Source: Nitrospira sp.
GTDB lineage: Bacteria > Nitrospirota > Nitrospiria > Nitrospirales > Nitrospiraceae
Direction: 5' to 3'
Assembly: GCA_024998625.1 (NCBI GenBank)
Contig: JACOEL010000006.1
Coordinates: forward strand, 62,001-126,000
DNA: 64,000 nucleotides
Below the pieces are notes generated by a model. The model was not told where the DNA came from. It ran no database searches and saw nothing but the letters and a program-made list of their open reading frames with translations. The translations under genes and the position numbers were made by a program. This document shows, piece by piece, positions 33,858 to 43,631 of this stretch; the stretch's first letter is position 1; each line of letters starts with the position of its first letter.

Positions 33858-36800
33858 ATGACGAACCCACGCCTTGGCGTCAGCGGCCGGCTGGCCGCGC
33901 TGTTCGTCGGCAGCAAACTCACCCCGTTGATCATCATCGCCAGCCTCCTGCTCGGGCTGTTCGCGGTGCTCCTCACGCCGCGCGAAGAAGAGCCGCAGAT
34001 CGTCGTGCCCATGGCCGACGTCTGGCTCTCGTTCCCGGGGGCCTCCGCAAAGGTGGTCGAAGAGCAGCTCACCAAGCCCATCGAACGCAAGCTGTCCGAA
34101 ATCAAGACCGTCGAATATGTCTACTCCATCTCCCGTCCCGGCGGGGCGTTGATCATCGTCCGCTTTTATGTCGGCGAGCCGATGGAACAGAGTCTGGTGG
34201 ATCTCTACGACAAATTGATGTCGAACCAGGATCTGCTGCCGCCGGGCGCTCAGCCGTTTCAAGTCAAACCGAGGGATGTGAACGATGTGCCGATCGTCAC
34301 CTTGACGCTGTCCAGTGAGCGGTATACGGATTTCCAGTTGCGACAACTGGGCGATCAAGTCCTGGAAGATGCGAAGAAGGTTCCCGGCACTGCAGCTGGT
34401 TTCGTGGTGGGTGGTCGCGGCCGCGAGTTGCGGGTGCAGATCGATCCCTCACGCCTGAAGGCCTATGGCCTCACACCGCTGCGGGTCGCCGGCGTCATTC
34501 AGGGCGAAAATCTCGCGTTGCCCACAGGCCGGTTCGAAAGCCGGAATGAAAGTTTTCTGGTGGAGACCGGCCGGTTCATCCGTTCGAAAGAGGATCTGGA
34601 AGGGGTGGTTGTCGGCGTCAATGAACAACGGCCGGTGTACCTTCGTCAGGTGGCCGAAGTGACCGATGGACCGACCGAAGCGACCAGTTATGTGTGGCAT
34701 GGCGAGGGTCCAGGCGGTGCGCATGACACGTTAGACGTGAACGGTGAACCGAATACGTCCGCGTCTCGCCTTGTACCGTTCACGTCTCCAGAAAATCCGG
34801 CGGTCACCGTGGCGATTGCTAAACAGGCCGGGACCAACGCTGTGACGATTGCGCAGGGCGTCATTCGAAAAGTCGAGGAACTCAAAGGAACCCTGATTCC
34901 CGACGATGTGCGGGTGACGGTGACGCGGGATTACGGAGAAACCGCCGATGAAAAAGCCAACGAGTTGCTCTGGCATCTCCTGATCGCCGTGGTCGCCGTC
35001 GTGGTGTTTCTCGGACTGACACTGGGGCTGCGCCCCGCACTGGTGGTCTCAATCGCGATTCCACTCACGCTGGCCCTGACCCTGTTCATTTCCATGCTCA
35101 TCGGCTACAGCATCAACCGCGTCACGCTGTTCGCGCTGATCTTTTCCATCGGCATACTCGTGGATGACGCCATCGTGGTGGTGGAGAACACCTACCGGCA
35201 TCTCACGCTGCGGATCCGCCCGCACCGGGAGGCCTCGCTGTTTGCCGTCGACGAGGTCGGCAACCCGACGATTCTTGCCACCCTCACGGTGATTGCCGCG
35301 CTCCTGCCCATGGCGTTTGTCTCGGGCTTGATGGGGCCCTACATGCGGCCCATCCCGGTGAATGCCTCGATTGCCATGTTCGTCTCCCTGCTGGTGGCGT
35401 TCATCGTCATCCCCTGGTTCTGCCAGACCTGCTACCGGCCCGGTGTGCACATGGCCGGGGTCGATCACGAATCGTTCGAGGGCAGCCGCAGTTATCGCTT
35501 GTATCAGCGGCTGCTGTCCCCGGTGTTGTCCCATCCGGTCGTGGCCTACCTTGTGTTGGCGGTCATTGCGCTCTTGCTGGTCGGGTCGGTGGCGCTGTTC
35601 TACACCCGGGCGGTGGTGGTGAAGATGCTGCCGTTCGACAACAAGAGCGAATTGCAGCTGGTGATCGATATGCCGGAAGGCACGACGCTGGAGGAAACGG
35701 CCCGGGTAACGAAGGCTTTGACGCAGTACGTGCGAACGATTCCGGAGACCCGCGATTACCAGGCCTATGTCGGCACGGCTTCGCCGTTCAATTTCAACGG
35801 ACTGGTTCGGCATTATTATCTGCGCGACCAGCCGTACGAGGCCGACATTCAAATCAATCTGGTCGCCAAGGAACAACGGAAGGCGCAAAGTCATGACATC
35901 GCGCAACGGATTCGTTCCGCGGTGCAGGACATCGGGCGGCCCTTCGGAGCGAACGTGAAAGTGCTGGAGGTGCCGCCCGGCCCGCCGGTGCAATCTGTGC
36001 TGGTGGCGGAGATCTATGGGCCCGACTATGAGCGGCAGAGGGCGATAGCGCGGGAGGTCCGTGGACTGTTTGAAACGGCGCCGGGCGTCGTCGATGTCGA
36101 TGACTACCTCGAAGCCGACCAGGTGAAGTATGTGTTCAGTGTGGATCGCGCGAAGGCGGCGCTGGCCGGGATTCCATCGGAGGAAATCGTCCGGACGTTA
36201 CGACTGGCATTGGAAGGCGCCGATGTCGGACTGGTGCACCTTCCCAAAGAAAATCGTCCGGTGCAGGTGCGGCTGCGCCTGCCGATCATCGAGCGGACCG
36301 GCCTGGAGCATCTCGGCGAGATTTCGTTGCGAACCCCTGCGGGCCACATGGTGCCCTTGTCCGAACTGATTCGAGTGGAACAGACCGTGCGGGAGAAGGC
36401 GATCTATCACAAGAACCAGAAACCGGTCGTCTATGTCATTGCGGATGTGGGAGGAGTCGGCCCCGACAAAGGTGAGAGTCCTGTCTATGGTGTGATGGGC
36501 ATCGGGCGGAAACTGGAGCAGCTGGTGTTGCCGGAAGGGTATGCGTTGACGCAGCACTATGCCGTGCAGCCCTGGTCGGAACAGCGGTTTGCGATGAAGT
36601 GGGACGGCGAGTGGCATATCACCTATGAAACATTTCGAGACATGGGGATCGCCTTTGCGGCAGCGTTGCTGTTGATCTATTTGCTGATCGTGGCGCAGTT
36701 CCAATCGTTTCTCACGCCGGTGGTCATCATGGCACCCATTCCGCTCACCTTGATCGGGATTCTTCCCGGCCACTGGCTCACCGGGTCCTATTTCACGGCC

Positions 36801-37187
36801 ACATCGATGATCGGCTTTATCGCCCTCGCCGGTATCATCGTGCGCAATTCGATTCTGCTGGTCGATTTCATTCAACATCAAGAGGCGGAGGGTGTTTCGC
36901 TGTTGGAGGCCGTCATTCGCGCGGGCGCGATCCGTACCCGTCCCATTCTGTTGACGGCCGCAGCACTGATGGTCGGGGCGTTCGTGATTATTCTCGACCC
37001 GATTTTCCAAGGACTGGCCGTCTCGCTGTTGTTCGGCGTCGGTGCCTCGACGGTGCTGACGCTGGTCGTCATTCCCGTGCTGTACTATCTGTGGATCGGC
37101 GGCCCTAGAAATTCACCTGCCGGCCTGATACCGAAACCACAGAACACAGAGTTGCCACAGCCGGTCGCGGGAAGCCAACCGGGATGA
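33858..37187 (+). CDS. RND-family efflux pump (inner membrane)
   Basis: 1109 residues, the usual length for AcrB/CzcA relatives, with twelve membrane helices: one near residue 25, a block around 360-530, one near 570, and a block around 930-1090. The proton-relay pair is present in IGILVDDAIVVVENTYR (TM4). Duplicated periplasmic porter domains lie between. Sequence details such as GTLIPDDVRVTVTRDYGETADEKANELL fit the HAE/CzcA-like bacterial group; the substrate is not deducible. The ATG at 33858 is chosen because the first helix begins soon after; a TTG at 33795 extends the frame. A palindromic insertion of about 22 codons lies around residues 290-312 (34725-34790). Confidence 0.9.
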   Translation: MTNPRLGVSGRLAALFVGSKLTPLIIIASLLLGLFAVLLTPREEEPQIVVPMADVWLSFPGASAKVVEEQLTKPIERKLSEIKTVEYVYSISRPGGALIIVRFYVGEPMEQSLVDLYDKLMSNQDLLPPGAQPFQVKPRDVNDVPIVTLTLSSERYTDFQLRQLGDQVLEDAKKVPGTAAGFVVGGRGRELRVQIDPSRLKAYGLTPLRVAGVIQGENLALPTGRFESRNESFLVETGRFIRSKEDLEGVVVGVNEQRPVYLRQVAEVTDGPTEATSYVWHGEGPGGAHDTLDVNGEPNTSASRLVPFTSPENPAVTVAIAKQAGTNAVTIAQGVIRKVEELKGTLIPDDVRVTVTRDYGETADEKANELLWHLLIAVVAVVVFLGLTLGLRPALVVSIAIPLTLALTLFISMLIGYSINRVTLFALIFSIGILVDDAIVVVENTYRHLTLRIRPHREASLFAVDEVGNPTILATLTVIAALLPMAFVSGLMGPYMRPIPVNASIAMFVSLLVAFIVIPWFCQTCYRPGVHMAGVDHESFEGSRSYRLYQRLLSPVLSHPVVAYLVLAVIALLLVGSVALFYTRAVVVKMLPFDNKSELQLVIDMPEGTTLEETARVTKALTQYVRTIPETRDYQAYVGTASPFNFNGLVRHYYLRDQPYEADIQINLVAKEQRKAQSHDIAQRIRSAVQDIGRPFGANVKVLEVPPGPPVQSVLVAEIYGPDYERQRAIAREVRGLFETAPGVVDVDDYLEADQVKYVFSVDRAKAALAGIPSEEIVRTLRLALEGADVGLVHLPKENRPVQVRLRLPIIERTGLEHLGEISLRTPAGHMVPLSELIRVEQTVREKAIYHKNQKPVVYVIADVGGVGPDKGESPVYGVMGIGRKLEQLVLPEGYALTQHYAVQPWSEQRFAMKWDGEWHITYETFRDMGIAFAAALLLIYLLIVAQFQSFLTPVVIMAPIPLTLIGILPGHWLTGSYFTATSMIGFIALAGIIVRNSILLVDFIQHQEAEGVSLLEAVIRAGAIRTRPILLTAAALMVGAFVIILDPIFQGLAVSLLFGVGASTVLTLVVIPVLYYLWIGGPRNSPAGLIPKPQNTELPQPVAGSQPG
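34733..34787. repeat. Palindromic repeat inserted in frame in the RND gene (family B)
   Basis: AGACGTGAACGGT (34733-34745) and ACCGTTCACGTCT (34775-34787) are an exact 13-bp inverted repeat with a 29-bp centre. The stretch encodes roughly DVNGEPNTSASRLVPFTS, which interrupts the otherwise family-like sequence between a Gly-rich loop and PAVTVAIAKQ. Confidence 0.65.
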
Positions 37188-37316
37188 GCCGTCCCTGATT
37201 CCGTCCCGCCGGTCTGCCGCCTTCCGCTACAGACTCTTGGCCGGGGTTGTAGCAAGATACCCCTGCTTCGCACGCAGCCGCCTAATTCCGTCTTGGATAT
37301 GCCGTAGGTGCTCCCA

Positions 37317-37363
37317 TTGACAACATGACGCTCTGGAAGATAGTAATTAATTACTTTCTATCT
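37317..37363 (+). promoter_or_regulatory. Promoter and palindromic operator of the TetR gene
   Basis: A consensus -35 TTGACA (37317-37322) is followed 17-18 bp later by an AT-rich -10 region. Overlapping it is the perfect palindrome GTAATTAATTAC (37343-37354), flanked by AGATAG (37338-37343) and CTATCT (37358-37363). The placement suits repression of the whole exporter operon by its own first product. The preceding spacer (37188-37316) shows nothing else. Confidence 0.6.
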
Positions 37364-37376
37364 TGATGGAGGCGGT

Positions 37377-38054
37377 ATGGCTCATCCTAAGCACCTTCCA
37401 GCGGAACAACGCCGAAATGACACGGTGCGAGCATTGATTGCATTGGCGGCGGAACAGAATCCGACCGATATCACCACCGCCGCCGTTGCCAAGCGGATGG
37501 GACTGACCCAGGGCGCTCTGTTCAGGCACTTTCCCAGCAAAGACGCTATCTTGGAGGCGGTCATGGAATGGGTGGCGGAACGCTTGCTCGCACGAATCGA
37601 CAAAGCCGCGCAAACTGCTTCCTCGCCCCTCACGGCTGTCGAAGCCATCTTTCTCACCCATATCGAGTTTGTGATCAAGCATCCTGGGGTGCCTCGGATG
37701 CTGATCGGTGAACTGCAGCGATCCGAAAACACTGTCGCCAAGGGAATGGTGCGGACCTTGCTCCGTTGTTACACCGAGCGATTGATTCGACTCATGGAGG
37801 AAGGCAAGAAGCAGGGCCAGCTCGATGCGGACCTCGATTCATCTGCTGCCGCCACGCTATTTGTCGGAACCATTCAGGGGCTGGTCATGCAGTCGTTGCT
37901 CACGGGAAATGTGTCGCACATTCGTCGCCAAGCGCCAGGTGCGTTTGCCATCTATCGACGAGGCATTGCATCAGGACAATTGTCGACGCAAGAAAGCGGC
38001 GTTGGCCACGATCACCGCCACCCTGTAGAACGCAAAAAATGGAGCGACCGATGA
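37377..38054 (+). CDS. TetR-family repressor of the downstream exporter
   Basis: 225 residues from an ATG with GGAGGC upstream. The N-terminal helix-turn-helix is clear (ITTAAVAKRMGLTQGALFRHFPSKDAILEAVM); the C-terminal ligand domain resembles the CecR (YbiH) group. It leads an operon with TolC, HlyD, two ABC ATPases and two permeases, and its stop overlaps the TolC start. CecR in E. coli controls the homologous ybhGFSR exporter, so the same logic is inferred here: an inducer releases the repressor from the palindrome overlapping its promoter. Confidence 0.9.
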   Translation: MAHPKHLPAEQRRNDTVRALIALAAEQNPTDITTAAVAKRMGLTQGALFRHFPSKDAILEAVMEWVAERLLARIDKAAQTASSPLTAVEAIFLTHIEFVIKHPGVPRMLIGELQRSENTVAKGMVRTLLRCYTERLIRLMEEGKKQGQLDADLDSSAAATLFVGTIQGLVMQSLLTGNVSHIRRQAPGAFAIYRRGIASGQLSTQESGVGHDHRHPVERKKWSDR

Positions 38055-39391
38055 TGAATCGAACACTGGGCATCGCGATACTCGCCACATTCTGGATGAT
38101 GAGTCTGGTGAGGGCTGAGTCATCGTTGCCTCCCCCTGAGTTGCGCCTGAGCCTGCACGATGCGATTCAGGCGGCCATCGACAATAACGCCAATGTGCGG
38201 TTGTTGAAGGAGCGGATCGTGGCGGCCCAATCGGCGGCCAGTACGAGTTTGGGCGCGTTATTGCCGAACGTATCCGGGTTCATGAGCGGGAGCAATCAAA
38301 CGGTCAATCTCGCCGCCTTCGGACTTCCTCCCGACAGACTTTCCGGCTTGGGACTGCAGAGACCCGTGACGGAACCGTTCGATGTGTACAACGCGCGGGC
38401 CAACCTCGTTCAGAATATTTTCAGCCTGAGCCTGATCCAGCGCTGGCGGGCGGCAAAAACCGGCGTTGATGTGGCGGGGCTTGAGGCCGAAGTGACCAAG
38501 CGCGATGTCATGGCCACGGCGGGGCTTCTGTACATGGAGGCTTCCCGAGCGGAGGCAGCCGTGAAAGCCCGACAGGCGGACCTCGAACTCAGCCAACAAT
38601 TGTTGAAGCTCGCGCAGGATCGAAAGCAGGCCGGTGTGGCGACGGGCCTCGATGTGACCCGCGAAGAAGTCCAGGTTGAGAATACTCGCCAGCGACTGCT
38701 CGTCGCTCAAAACGATCACGAAAGCGCGAAGTTGAACCTCATTCGCACCTTGGGCATCGATTTCAATGTGTCCGTGATACTGACCGACGAACTCTCGTCG
38801 GCGAAGGTCGAATTCCAAACCCCCGACACGGCCCTCGCCGTCGCGCGGGAGAATCGCGCAGAACTCAAGGCGCAGATCACCCGCCAAAAGCTCGCCTCAC
38901 TCAGCCTGAGTTCCGTAACTAGTGAGCGGATTCCTTCTCTATCCTTGAACGGCGACTATGGATGGATCGGCCTGAAACCGGATGAGGCCTTAGCAACCAG
39001 GTCGGTCGGTCTTATGCTCTCGGTGCCCATTTTCGACGGGGGACAACGGGAGGGACGCATTTCGGAGAGTCGGAGTCGCGTGCGGCAGGAATTGATCCGA
39101 ATGAAGGACGTGTCCGATCAGGTGACGCTGGAAGTGCGAAACGCGCTGTTGACCCTTGATTCCTCTACGCAACAAGTCACCGTCGCCGAGAAGGGGCTGG
39201 AATTGGCGCTGAAAGAACTCACGTTTGCGCGGGACCGGTTTGCGGCGGGGCTGGCGACCAACATCGAGGTGACGAACGCGCAGACCTCGGTGGCGCGCGC
39301 GCGCGACAACATCATCGAAGCACTCTTTCGATTCAATGCTTCACGCATCAATCTGGCCAGGGCGAAGGGCGAAATCGAGCAACTATTCTGA
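38051..39391 (+). CDS. TolC-family outer-membrane efflux channel
   Basis: 446 residues starting at the ATGATG overlapping the TetR stop by 4 nt; the frame is open further upstream inside tetR but is not used. A signal peptide ends at SLVRA-ESS. Two repeats of long coiled-coil helices follow, with family motifs LSLHDAIQAAIDNNANVRLLKERI, LDVTREEVQVENTRQRL and the second-half FDGGQREGRISESRSRV. It supplies the outer-membrane duct for the exporter encoded by the next five genes. Confidence 0.9.
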   Translation: MMNRTLGIAILATFWMMSLVRAESSLPPPELRLSLHDAIQAAIDNNANVRLLKERIVAAQSAASTSLGALLPNVSGFMSGSNQTVNLAAFGLPPDRLSGLGLQRPVTEPFDVYNARANLVQNIFSLSLIQRWRAAKTGVDVAGLEAEVTKRDVMATAGLLYMEASRAEAAVKARQADLELSQQLLKLAQDRKQAGVATGLDVTREEVQVENTRQRLLVAQNDHESAKLNLIRTLGIDFNVSVILTDELSSAKVEFQTPDTALAVARENRAELKAQITRQKLASLSLSSVTSERIPSLSLNGDYGWIGLKPDEALATRSVGLMLSVPIFDGGQREGRISESRSRVRQELIRMKDVSDQVTLEVRNALLTLDSSTQQVTVAEKGLELALKELTFARDRFAAGLATNIEVTNAQTSVARARDNIIEALFRFNASRINLARAKGEIEQLF

Positions 39392-39462
39392 ATCTGCGGC
39401 CGGCAGGCGCCTTGTCGTGTTCGGAGTCTGTGATAGCAAAGATGTGAAGGATGAGGACGGTC

Positions 39463-40590
39463 ATGGGTGGAGACAGGAGTGCGATTCCTTCCCGAACCGG
39501 TGACTCCGGGCCGGCTGACCAGGGAGTTTCGCCGCCGGGTGCCGCGGCGCCCGCCGCACGGCGCGCGAGCCCCCGCGCGTGGATGCGGGTGCTGCTGAGC
39601 GTCGCCGCGGCGGTGTCTGCTGTCGTCGCCGGCCTGTATGTTCAGTCACGAACGGCGCCGGACTGGGGCGCGCTGCGGGTGTCGGGCAATATCGAGATGA
39701 CCGACGCGGAGGTGAGCTTCAAGATAGCGGGCCGGGTAGTGGAACGTTTGGTGTCGGAAGGGGAATCGGTCAAGGCGGAGCAGTCGGTGGCTCGTCTGGA
39801 TACCAGTGAGTTGGCGCAGGAGGTGGCGCTGCGCAGCGCAGAGGTTCGGGCCGCCGAAGCCGCGCTCGCCGAATTAGTGACCGGCTCTCGTCCGGAGGAA
39901 ATCGCGCAAGCGGAAGCCGTAGTCCGGCGGATGCAGGCGGATGTAGCACGCGCCAGGGCGGATTTTAAGCGCTTCAAGACGCTCTATGAGCAGGACAATG
40001 TCTCGGTGCAGGACTACGATGCGGCCAAGACCGCCGTGGAGGTGACTGCCGCCAAACTCGGCGAGGCGCAGGAGCAATTACGGCTCGTCCAGAAGGGCCC
40101 GCGCATCGAAAAGATCGAGCGGTCGAGGGCACAGCTGCAGCAGACCAAAGAAGCGCTGGCTTTGGCCGAAACGCGGTTGAGCTATGCCACCCTGACCTCG
40201 CCGTTGACCGGTGTGGTCCTCTCCCACAACATCGAACCGGGAGAGTTCGTCGCTCCCGGCACGCCGATCGTGACGGTCGGTGATCTGGAACATGTCTGGC
40301 TGCGGGCCTACGTCGATGAGACGGATCTGGGGCGCGTAAAGGTGGGCCAAGCGGCACAGGTCACAGCCGACACCTATCCGGACAAGGTCTACGAAGGCCG
40401 CCTGTCCTTCATTGCTTCTCAGGCCGAGTTCACGCCCAAGAGTGTTCAGACCAAGAAGGAGCGCGTGAAGCTGGTCTACCGCATCAAGATCACTATTGCC
40501 AACCCTGATATGGAACTCAAGGCCGGTATGCCGGCCGACGCGAGGATCATCCTGGCGGACCGCACTGAGGCATCTCATGGAAGCCATTAA
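39463..40590 (+). CDS. HlyD/YbhG-type membrane-fusion adaptor
   Basis: 375 residues. An alternative ATG lies at 39451; I prefer 39463 because GAGGACGG sits just ahead of it. It has a disordered Pro/Ala-rich N-terminus, one membrane helix (VLLSVAAAVSAVVAGLYVQS), lipoyl half SFKIAGRVVERLVSEGESV, a long helical hairpin (from about residue 100 to 225), lipoyl half LTSPLTGVVLSHNIEPGEFV, and a beta-barrel part. It bridges the inner-membrane ABC permeases to the TolC channel. Its end overlaps the first ATPase start by 14 nt. Confidence 0.88.
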   Translation: MGGDRSAIPSRTGDSGPADQGVSPPGAAAPAARRASPRAWMRVLLSVAAAVSAVVAGLYVQSRTAPDWGALRVSGNIEMTDAEVSFKIAGRVVERLVSEGESVKAEQSVARLDTSELAQEVALRSAEVRAAEAALAELVTGSRPEEIAQAEAVVRRMQADVARARADFKRFKTLYEQDNVSVQDYDAAKTAVEVTAAKLGEAQEQLRLVQKGPRIEKIERSRAQLQQTKEALALAETRLSYATLTSPLTGVVLSHNIEPGEFVAPGTPIVTVGDLEHVWLRAYVDETDLGRVKVGQAAQVTADTYPDKVYEGRLSFIASQAEFTPKSVQTKKERVKLVYRIKITIANPDMELKAGMPADARIILADRTEASHGSH

Positions 40591-41536
40591 ACTCGTCCAG
40601 TTGAGCCGGTCGTTCGGAACGGTCCGCGCGGTGGACAACCTGACCTTCGGCGTGGCGCAGGGGGAAATTTTCGGCCTCGTCGGTCCGGACGGCGCCGGGA
40701 AGACGACGACGATGCGGCTGTTGACCGGCGTGATGGAGCCGACCGGGGGCGAGGCCTGGGTCATGGGAAGGCATGTCGTGCGGGAAGCGGAGGCGGTCAA
40801 GGACGACATCGGGTACATGAGCCAGCGATTCGGGCTCTATCCGGATCTCACGGTGGACGAGAACATCCATTTCTATGCCGATCTCTACGGGGTTCCCACG
40901 AGAGGCCGTGAGCAGAAAATTCACGAACTGCTCTCGTTCAGCAATCTCACTCCTTTCAAGAAGCGGCAGGCCGGCCGATTGTCCGGCGGCATGAAGCAGA
41001 AATTGGGTCTGGCCTGCGCGCTGATCCATACGCCGAAAGTCTTGTTCCTGGACGAGCCGACGAACGGGGTGGATCCGGTTTCGCGGCGCGACTTCTGGCG
41101 GATTCTCTATTCCCTCCTCAAGAAAGGCGTCACGATCTTTGTCTCCACCGCCTATCTGGACGAGGCCGAACGGTGTCACCGCGTGGCGCTGCTGCATCAG
41201 GGCCGACTGCTGGCTTGCGACACACCGGACCGGGTCAAAACCCTGATGCGGGGCACGATCCTGGAAATCAGGGTCAGCCGGGCTCGCGAGGCCGCAGCCC
41301 TGCTCAAGCGGCGGGTGAACGCCGAATCGGTCGGCCTCTTCGGTGATCGTATCCATGTCGTGACAATGGATCGGGCGCAGACCGAACAGGAGGTGCCGGT
41401 TGTGCTGCAGGCCGAAGGGTTGACTCTGCAGGGGCTGCGTCGGATCGAGCCCTCGTTGGAAGATGTCTTTATCTCGGTGTTGACGAGCGAAGGGGCCGGC
41501 CCACAACAGGAACCGATCGATGCGTTCCAATCGTGA
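40577..41536 (+). CDS. ABC exporter ATPase, first of two (YbhF N-half-like)
   Basis: 319 residues with Walker A GPDGAGKTTT, the Q-loop YMSQRFGLYPDLT, signature LSGGMKQKLGLACALI, and Walker B VLFLDEPTNGVDP. The D of GPDGAGKTTT replaces the usual N, which is tolerated in this subfamily. The C-terminal tail (from about 225) is a DrrA-like extension. In E. coli both ATPase domains are fused in YbhF; here they are separate genes overlapping by 17 nt. Likely powers multidrug or lipid export with its partner. Confidence 0.9.
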   Translation: MEAIKLVQLSRSFGTVRAVDNLTFGVAQGEIFGLVGPDGAGKTTTMRLLTGVMEPTGGEAWVMGRHVVREAEAVKDDIGYMSQRFGLYPDLTVDENIHFYADLYGVPTRGREQKIHELLSFSNLTPFKKRQAGRLSGGMKQKLGLACALIHTPKVLFLDEPTNGVDPVSRRDFWRILYSLLKKGVTIFVSTAYLDEAERCHRVALLHQGRLLACDTPDRVKTLMRGTILEIRVSRAREAAALLKRRVNAESVGLFGDRIHVVTMDRAQTEQEVPVVLQAEGLTLQGLRRIEPSLEDVFISVLTSEGAGPQQEPIDAFQS

Positions 41537-42497
41537 ACCCTACGCGGTCGTCGTCCATGATCTGGAAAAGCGGTTCGGATCGTTCGTCGCGGTCAACCGG
41601 ATTAGCCTGCAAGTCAAAAGTGGACAGATCTTCGGCTTTCTCGGGCCGAACGGGGCAGGCAAGTCCACGACTATCCGGATGCTGTGCGGGCTGCTGACCC
41701 CGACAGCCGGAACCGGGACCGTCGCAGGCTTCGATGTCATGCGGGAGGCTGAGCGGATCAAGGCCCACATCGGATACATGAGCCAGAAGTTCTCGCTCTA
41801 TGAGGACTTGACGGTCGAGGAGAACATCGACTTCTACAGCGGCATCTACCGAATTCCCAAGGGAAAAAAAGCGGAGCGGAAAGAATGGGTCATCGGTATG
41901 GCGGGCTTGTCCGAGCATCGTAGCTCACGCACCGCCGTGCTCTCCGGGGGCTGGAAACAACGGCTCGCGCTGGGCTGCGCCATCCTGCATGAGCCGCCGA
42001 TCATCTTTCTCGACGAGCCAACCTCTGGAGTAGACCCGATCAGCCGCCGCAGCTTCTGGGATCTCATTTACGAGTTGGCCGGACGGGGCGTGACAGTCTT
42101 TGTCACGACGCACTACATGGAAGAGGCGGAATATTGTGACCGGCTGGGGTTGATCTATCGTGGGGAATTGATCGCTGCCGGGACGCCGGACGAGTTGAAG
42201 ACGCGCTTCATGCAAGACGACATCATCGAGGTGCTGTGTGAGCAGCCACAGGCTGCGATGCAGGTCATTGAGACGATCGAGGGAGTCAAAGAGGCGGCCT
42301 TGTTCGGCAAGGGCCTGCACGTGGTGGTCGATCGAGAGGCGGTGGGCGTGATCCCTGCGATCAAGGAACGGCTGACGGAACGACACCTCACGGTATCGCG
42401 GGCGGAGCGGATCGTGCCGTCGATGGAGGACGTGTTCGTCTCGTTGATCGAGGCGCGGGACCGCCTGGAGCGTCCTCAGACGGAGGTGGCAGGATGA
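41520..42497 (+). CDS. ABC exporter ATPase, second of two (YbhF C-half-like)
   Basis: 325 residues with the standard Walker A GPNGAGKSTT, Q-loop YMSQKFSLYEDLT, Walker B IIFLDEPTSGVDP and H-loop VTTHYMEEAEYCD. The signature reads LSGGWKQRLALGCAI. The sequence parallels the preceding ATPase along its length, consistent with an old duplication. It overlaps its neighbours at both ends (17 nt before, ATGA after). It should pair with the first ATPase as a heterodimer beneath the two permeases. Confidence 0.9.
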   Translation: MRSNREPYAVVVHDLEKRFGSFVAVNRISLQVKSGQIFGFLGPNGAGKSTTIRMLCGLLTPTAGTGTVAGFDVMREAERIKAHIGYMSQKFSLYEDLTVEENIDFYSGIYRIPKGKKAERKEWVIGMAGLSEHRSSRTAVLSGGWKQRLALGCAILHEPPIIFLDEPTSGVDPISRRSFWDLIYELAGRGVTVFVTTHYMEEAEYCDRLGLIYRGELIAAGTPDELKTRFMQDDIIEVLCEQPQAAMQVIETIEGVKEAALFGKGLHVVVDREAVGVIPAIKERLTERHLTVSRAERIVPSMEDVFVSLIEARDRLERPQTEVAG

Positions 42498-43627
42498 ACG
42501 CCCGCCGCATGTGGGCGGTCGCCCGCAAAGAGGGCCTCCATATTATCCGGGACTGGCGCAGCCTGGTCATGGGGATTGCCATCCCCATCCTGCTGTTGAT
42601 CCTGTTCGGCTATGCGCTGACTCTAGATGTGGATGAGGTGCCGCTCGTCGTTTGGGATCAGAGCGGCACACAAGCCAGCCGCGACTTCATCAGTCATTTC
42701 GAGGGATCACCCTATTTTTCGCTCCGCCGTGCTGTGCAGACCTATGCGGAGATTGAGCGCGTCATTGATACAGGGGAGGCTCTGGTGGCCCTGGTCATCC
42801 CAGTCGATTTCGCGATGGACGTGGAATCGCGCCGGGTTGCGCGGGCCCAGGGGATTGTGGACGGCAGCGATTCCAACACGGCGACCATTGTGCTGGGCTA
42901 TTTGGAAACCATCGCGCGGACTTACAATCAGGACTTAGCGATCGAACAGGCTGCTCGGACGAGCGGCCGAACCGTGACGGTCCCACTCGATCTGCGCCCG
43001 CGTGTCTGGTTCAACGCCGATATGGAATCCAAGAACTACATCATTCCTGGGCTGATCGCCGTGATCATGATGGTCATCGCCGCGATGCTGACCTCGCTGA
43101 CCGTGGCGCGTGAGTGGGAAACGGGCACGATGGAGCAGGTGATTTCCACGCCGTTGAAAGGCCCCGAGCTGATTTTCGGCAAACTGCTGCCGTACTTCGG
43201 CATCGGGATGCTGGATGTCCTCGTCGCCGTGTTGATGGGCGAGTTCCTGTTTGAGGTGCCGCTGCGCGGCAACGTCGCGCTCTTATTCGGCATGGCCGCT
43301 GTCTTTCTGGCTGGCGCGCTCTCGCTCGGCATGCTGATCAGCATCGTCACCAGAGCGCAGCTGCTGGCCAGCCAACTGGCCATGGTCGTCACGTTCCTGC
43401 CGGCATTCCTGCTCTCCGGGTTTATGTACGACATCAGCAACATGCCGACGGTGATTCAGGCCATTACCCATGTGGTGCCGGCCCGGTATTTCGTCTCGCT
43501 GTTGAAGGGCATCTATCTCAAAGGGATCGGATTGGAGCTGCTGATGATGGAGGCCGTGCTGCTGACCGTCTTCGGCCTGGTCGTGCTCCTGGCCGCGAAT
43601 CTGGTCTTCAAGAAAAAGATGGCGTGA
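42494..43627 (+). CDS. ybhS: ABC-2 type permease (YbhS-like)
   Basis: 377 residues: one N-terminal membrane helix (SLVMGIAIPILLLILFGYALT), a periplasmic domain of about 150 residues, then five helices in the C-terminal half with the family motif REWETGTMEQVISTPLKGPELIFGKLLPY. It starts with ATGA overlap on the ATPase stop, and the next permease starts 4 nt after its end. The two permeases make the membrane path of the exporter. Confidence 0.9.
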   Translation: MNARRMWAVARKEGLHIIRDWRSLVMGIAIPILLLILFGYALTLDVDEVPLVVWDQSGTQASRDFISHFEGSPYFSLRRAVQTYAEIERVIDTGEALVALVIPVDFAMDVESRRVARAQGIVDGSDSNTATIVLGYLETIARTYNQDLAIEQAARTSGRTVTVPLDLRPRVWFNADMESKNYIIPGLIAVIMMVIAAMLTSLTVAREWETGTMEQVISTPLKGPELIFGKLLPYFGIGMLDVLVAVLMGEFLFEVPLRGNVALLFGMAAVFLAGALSLGMLISIVTRAQLLASQLAMVVTFLPAFLLSGFMYDISNMPTVIQAITHVVPARYFVSLLKGIYLKGIGLELLMMEAVLLTVFGLVVLLAANLVFKKKMA

Positions 43628-43631
43628 GAAC

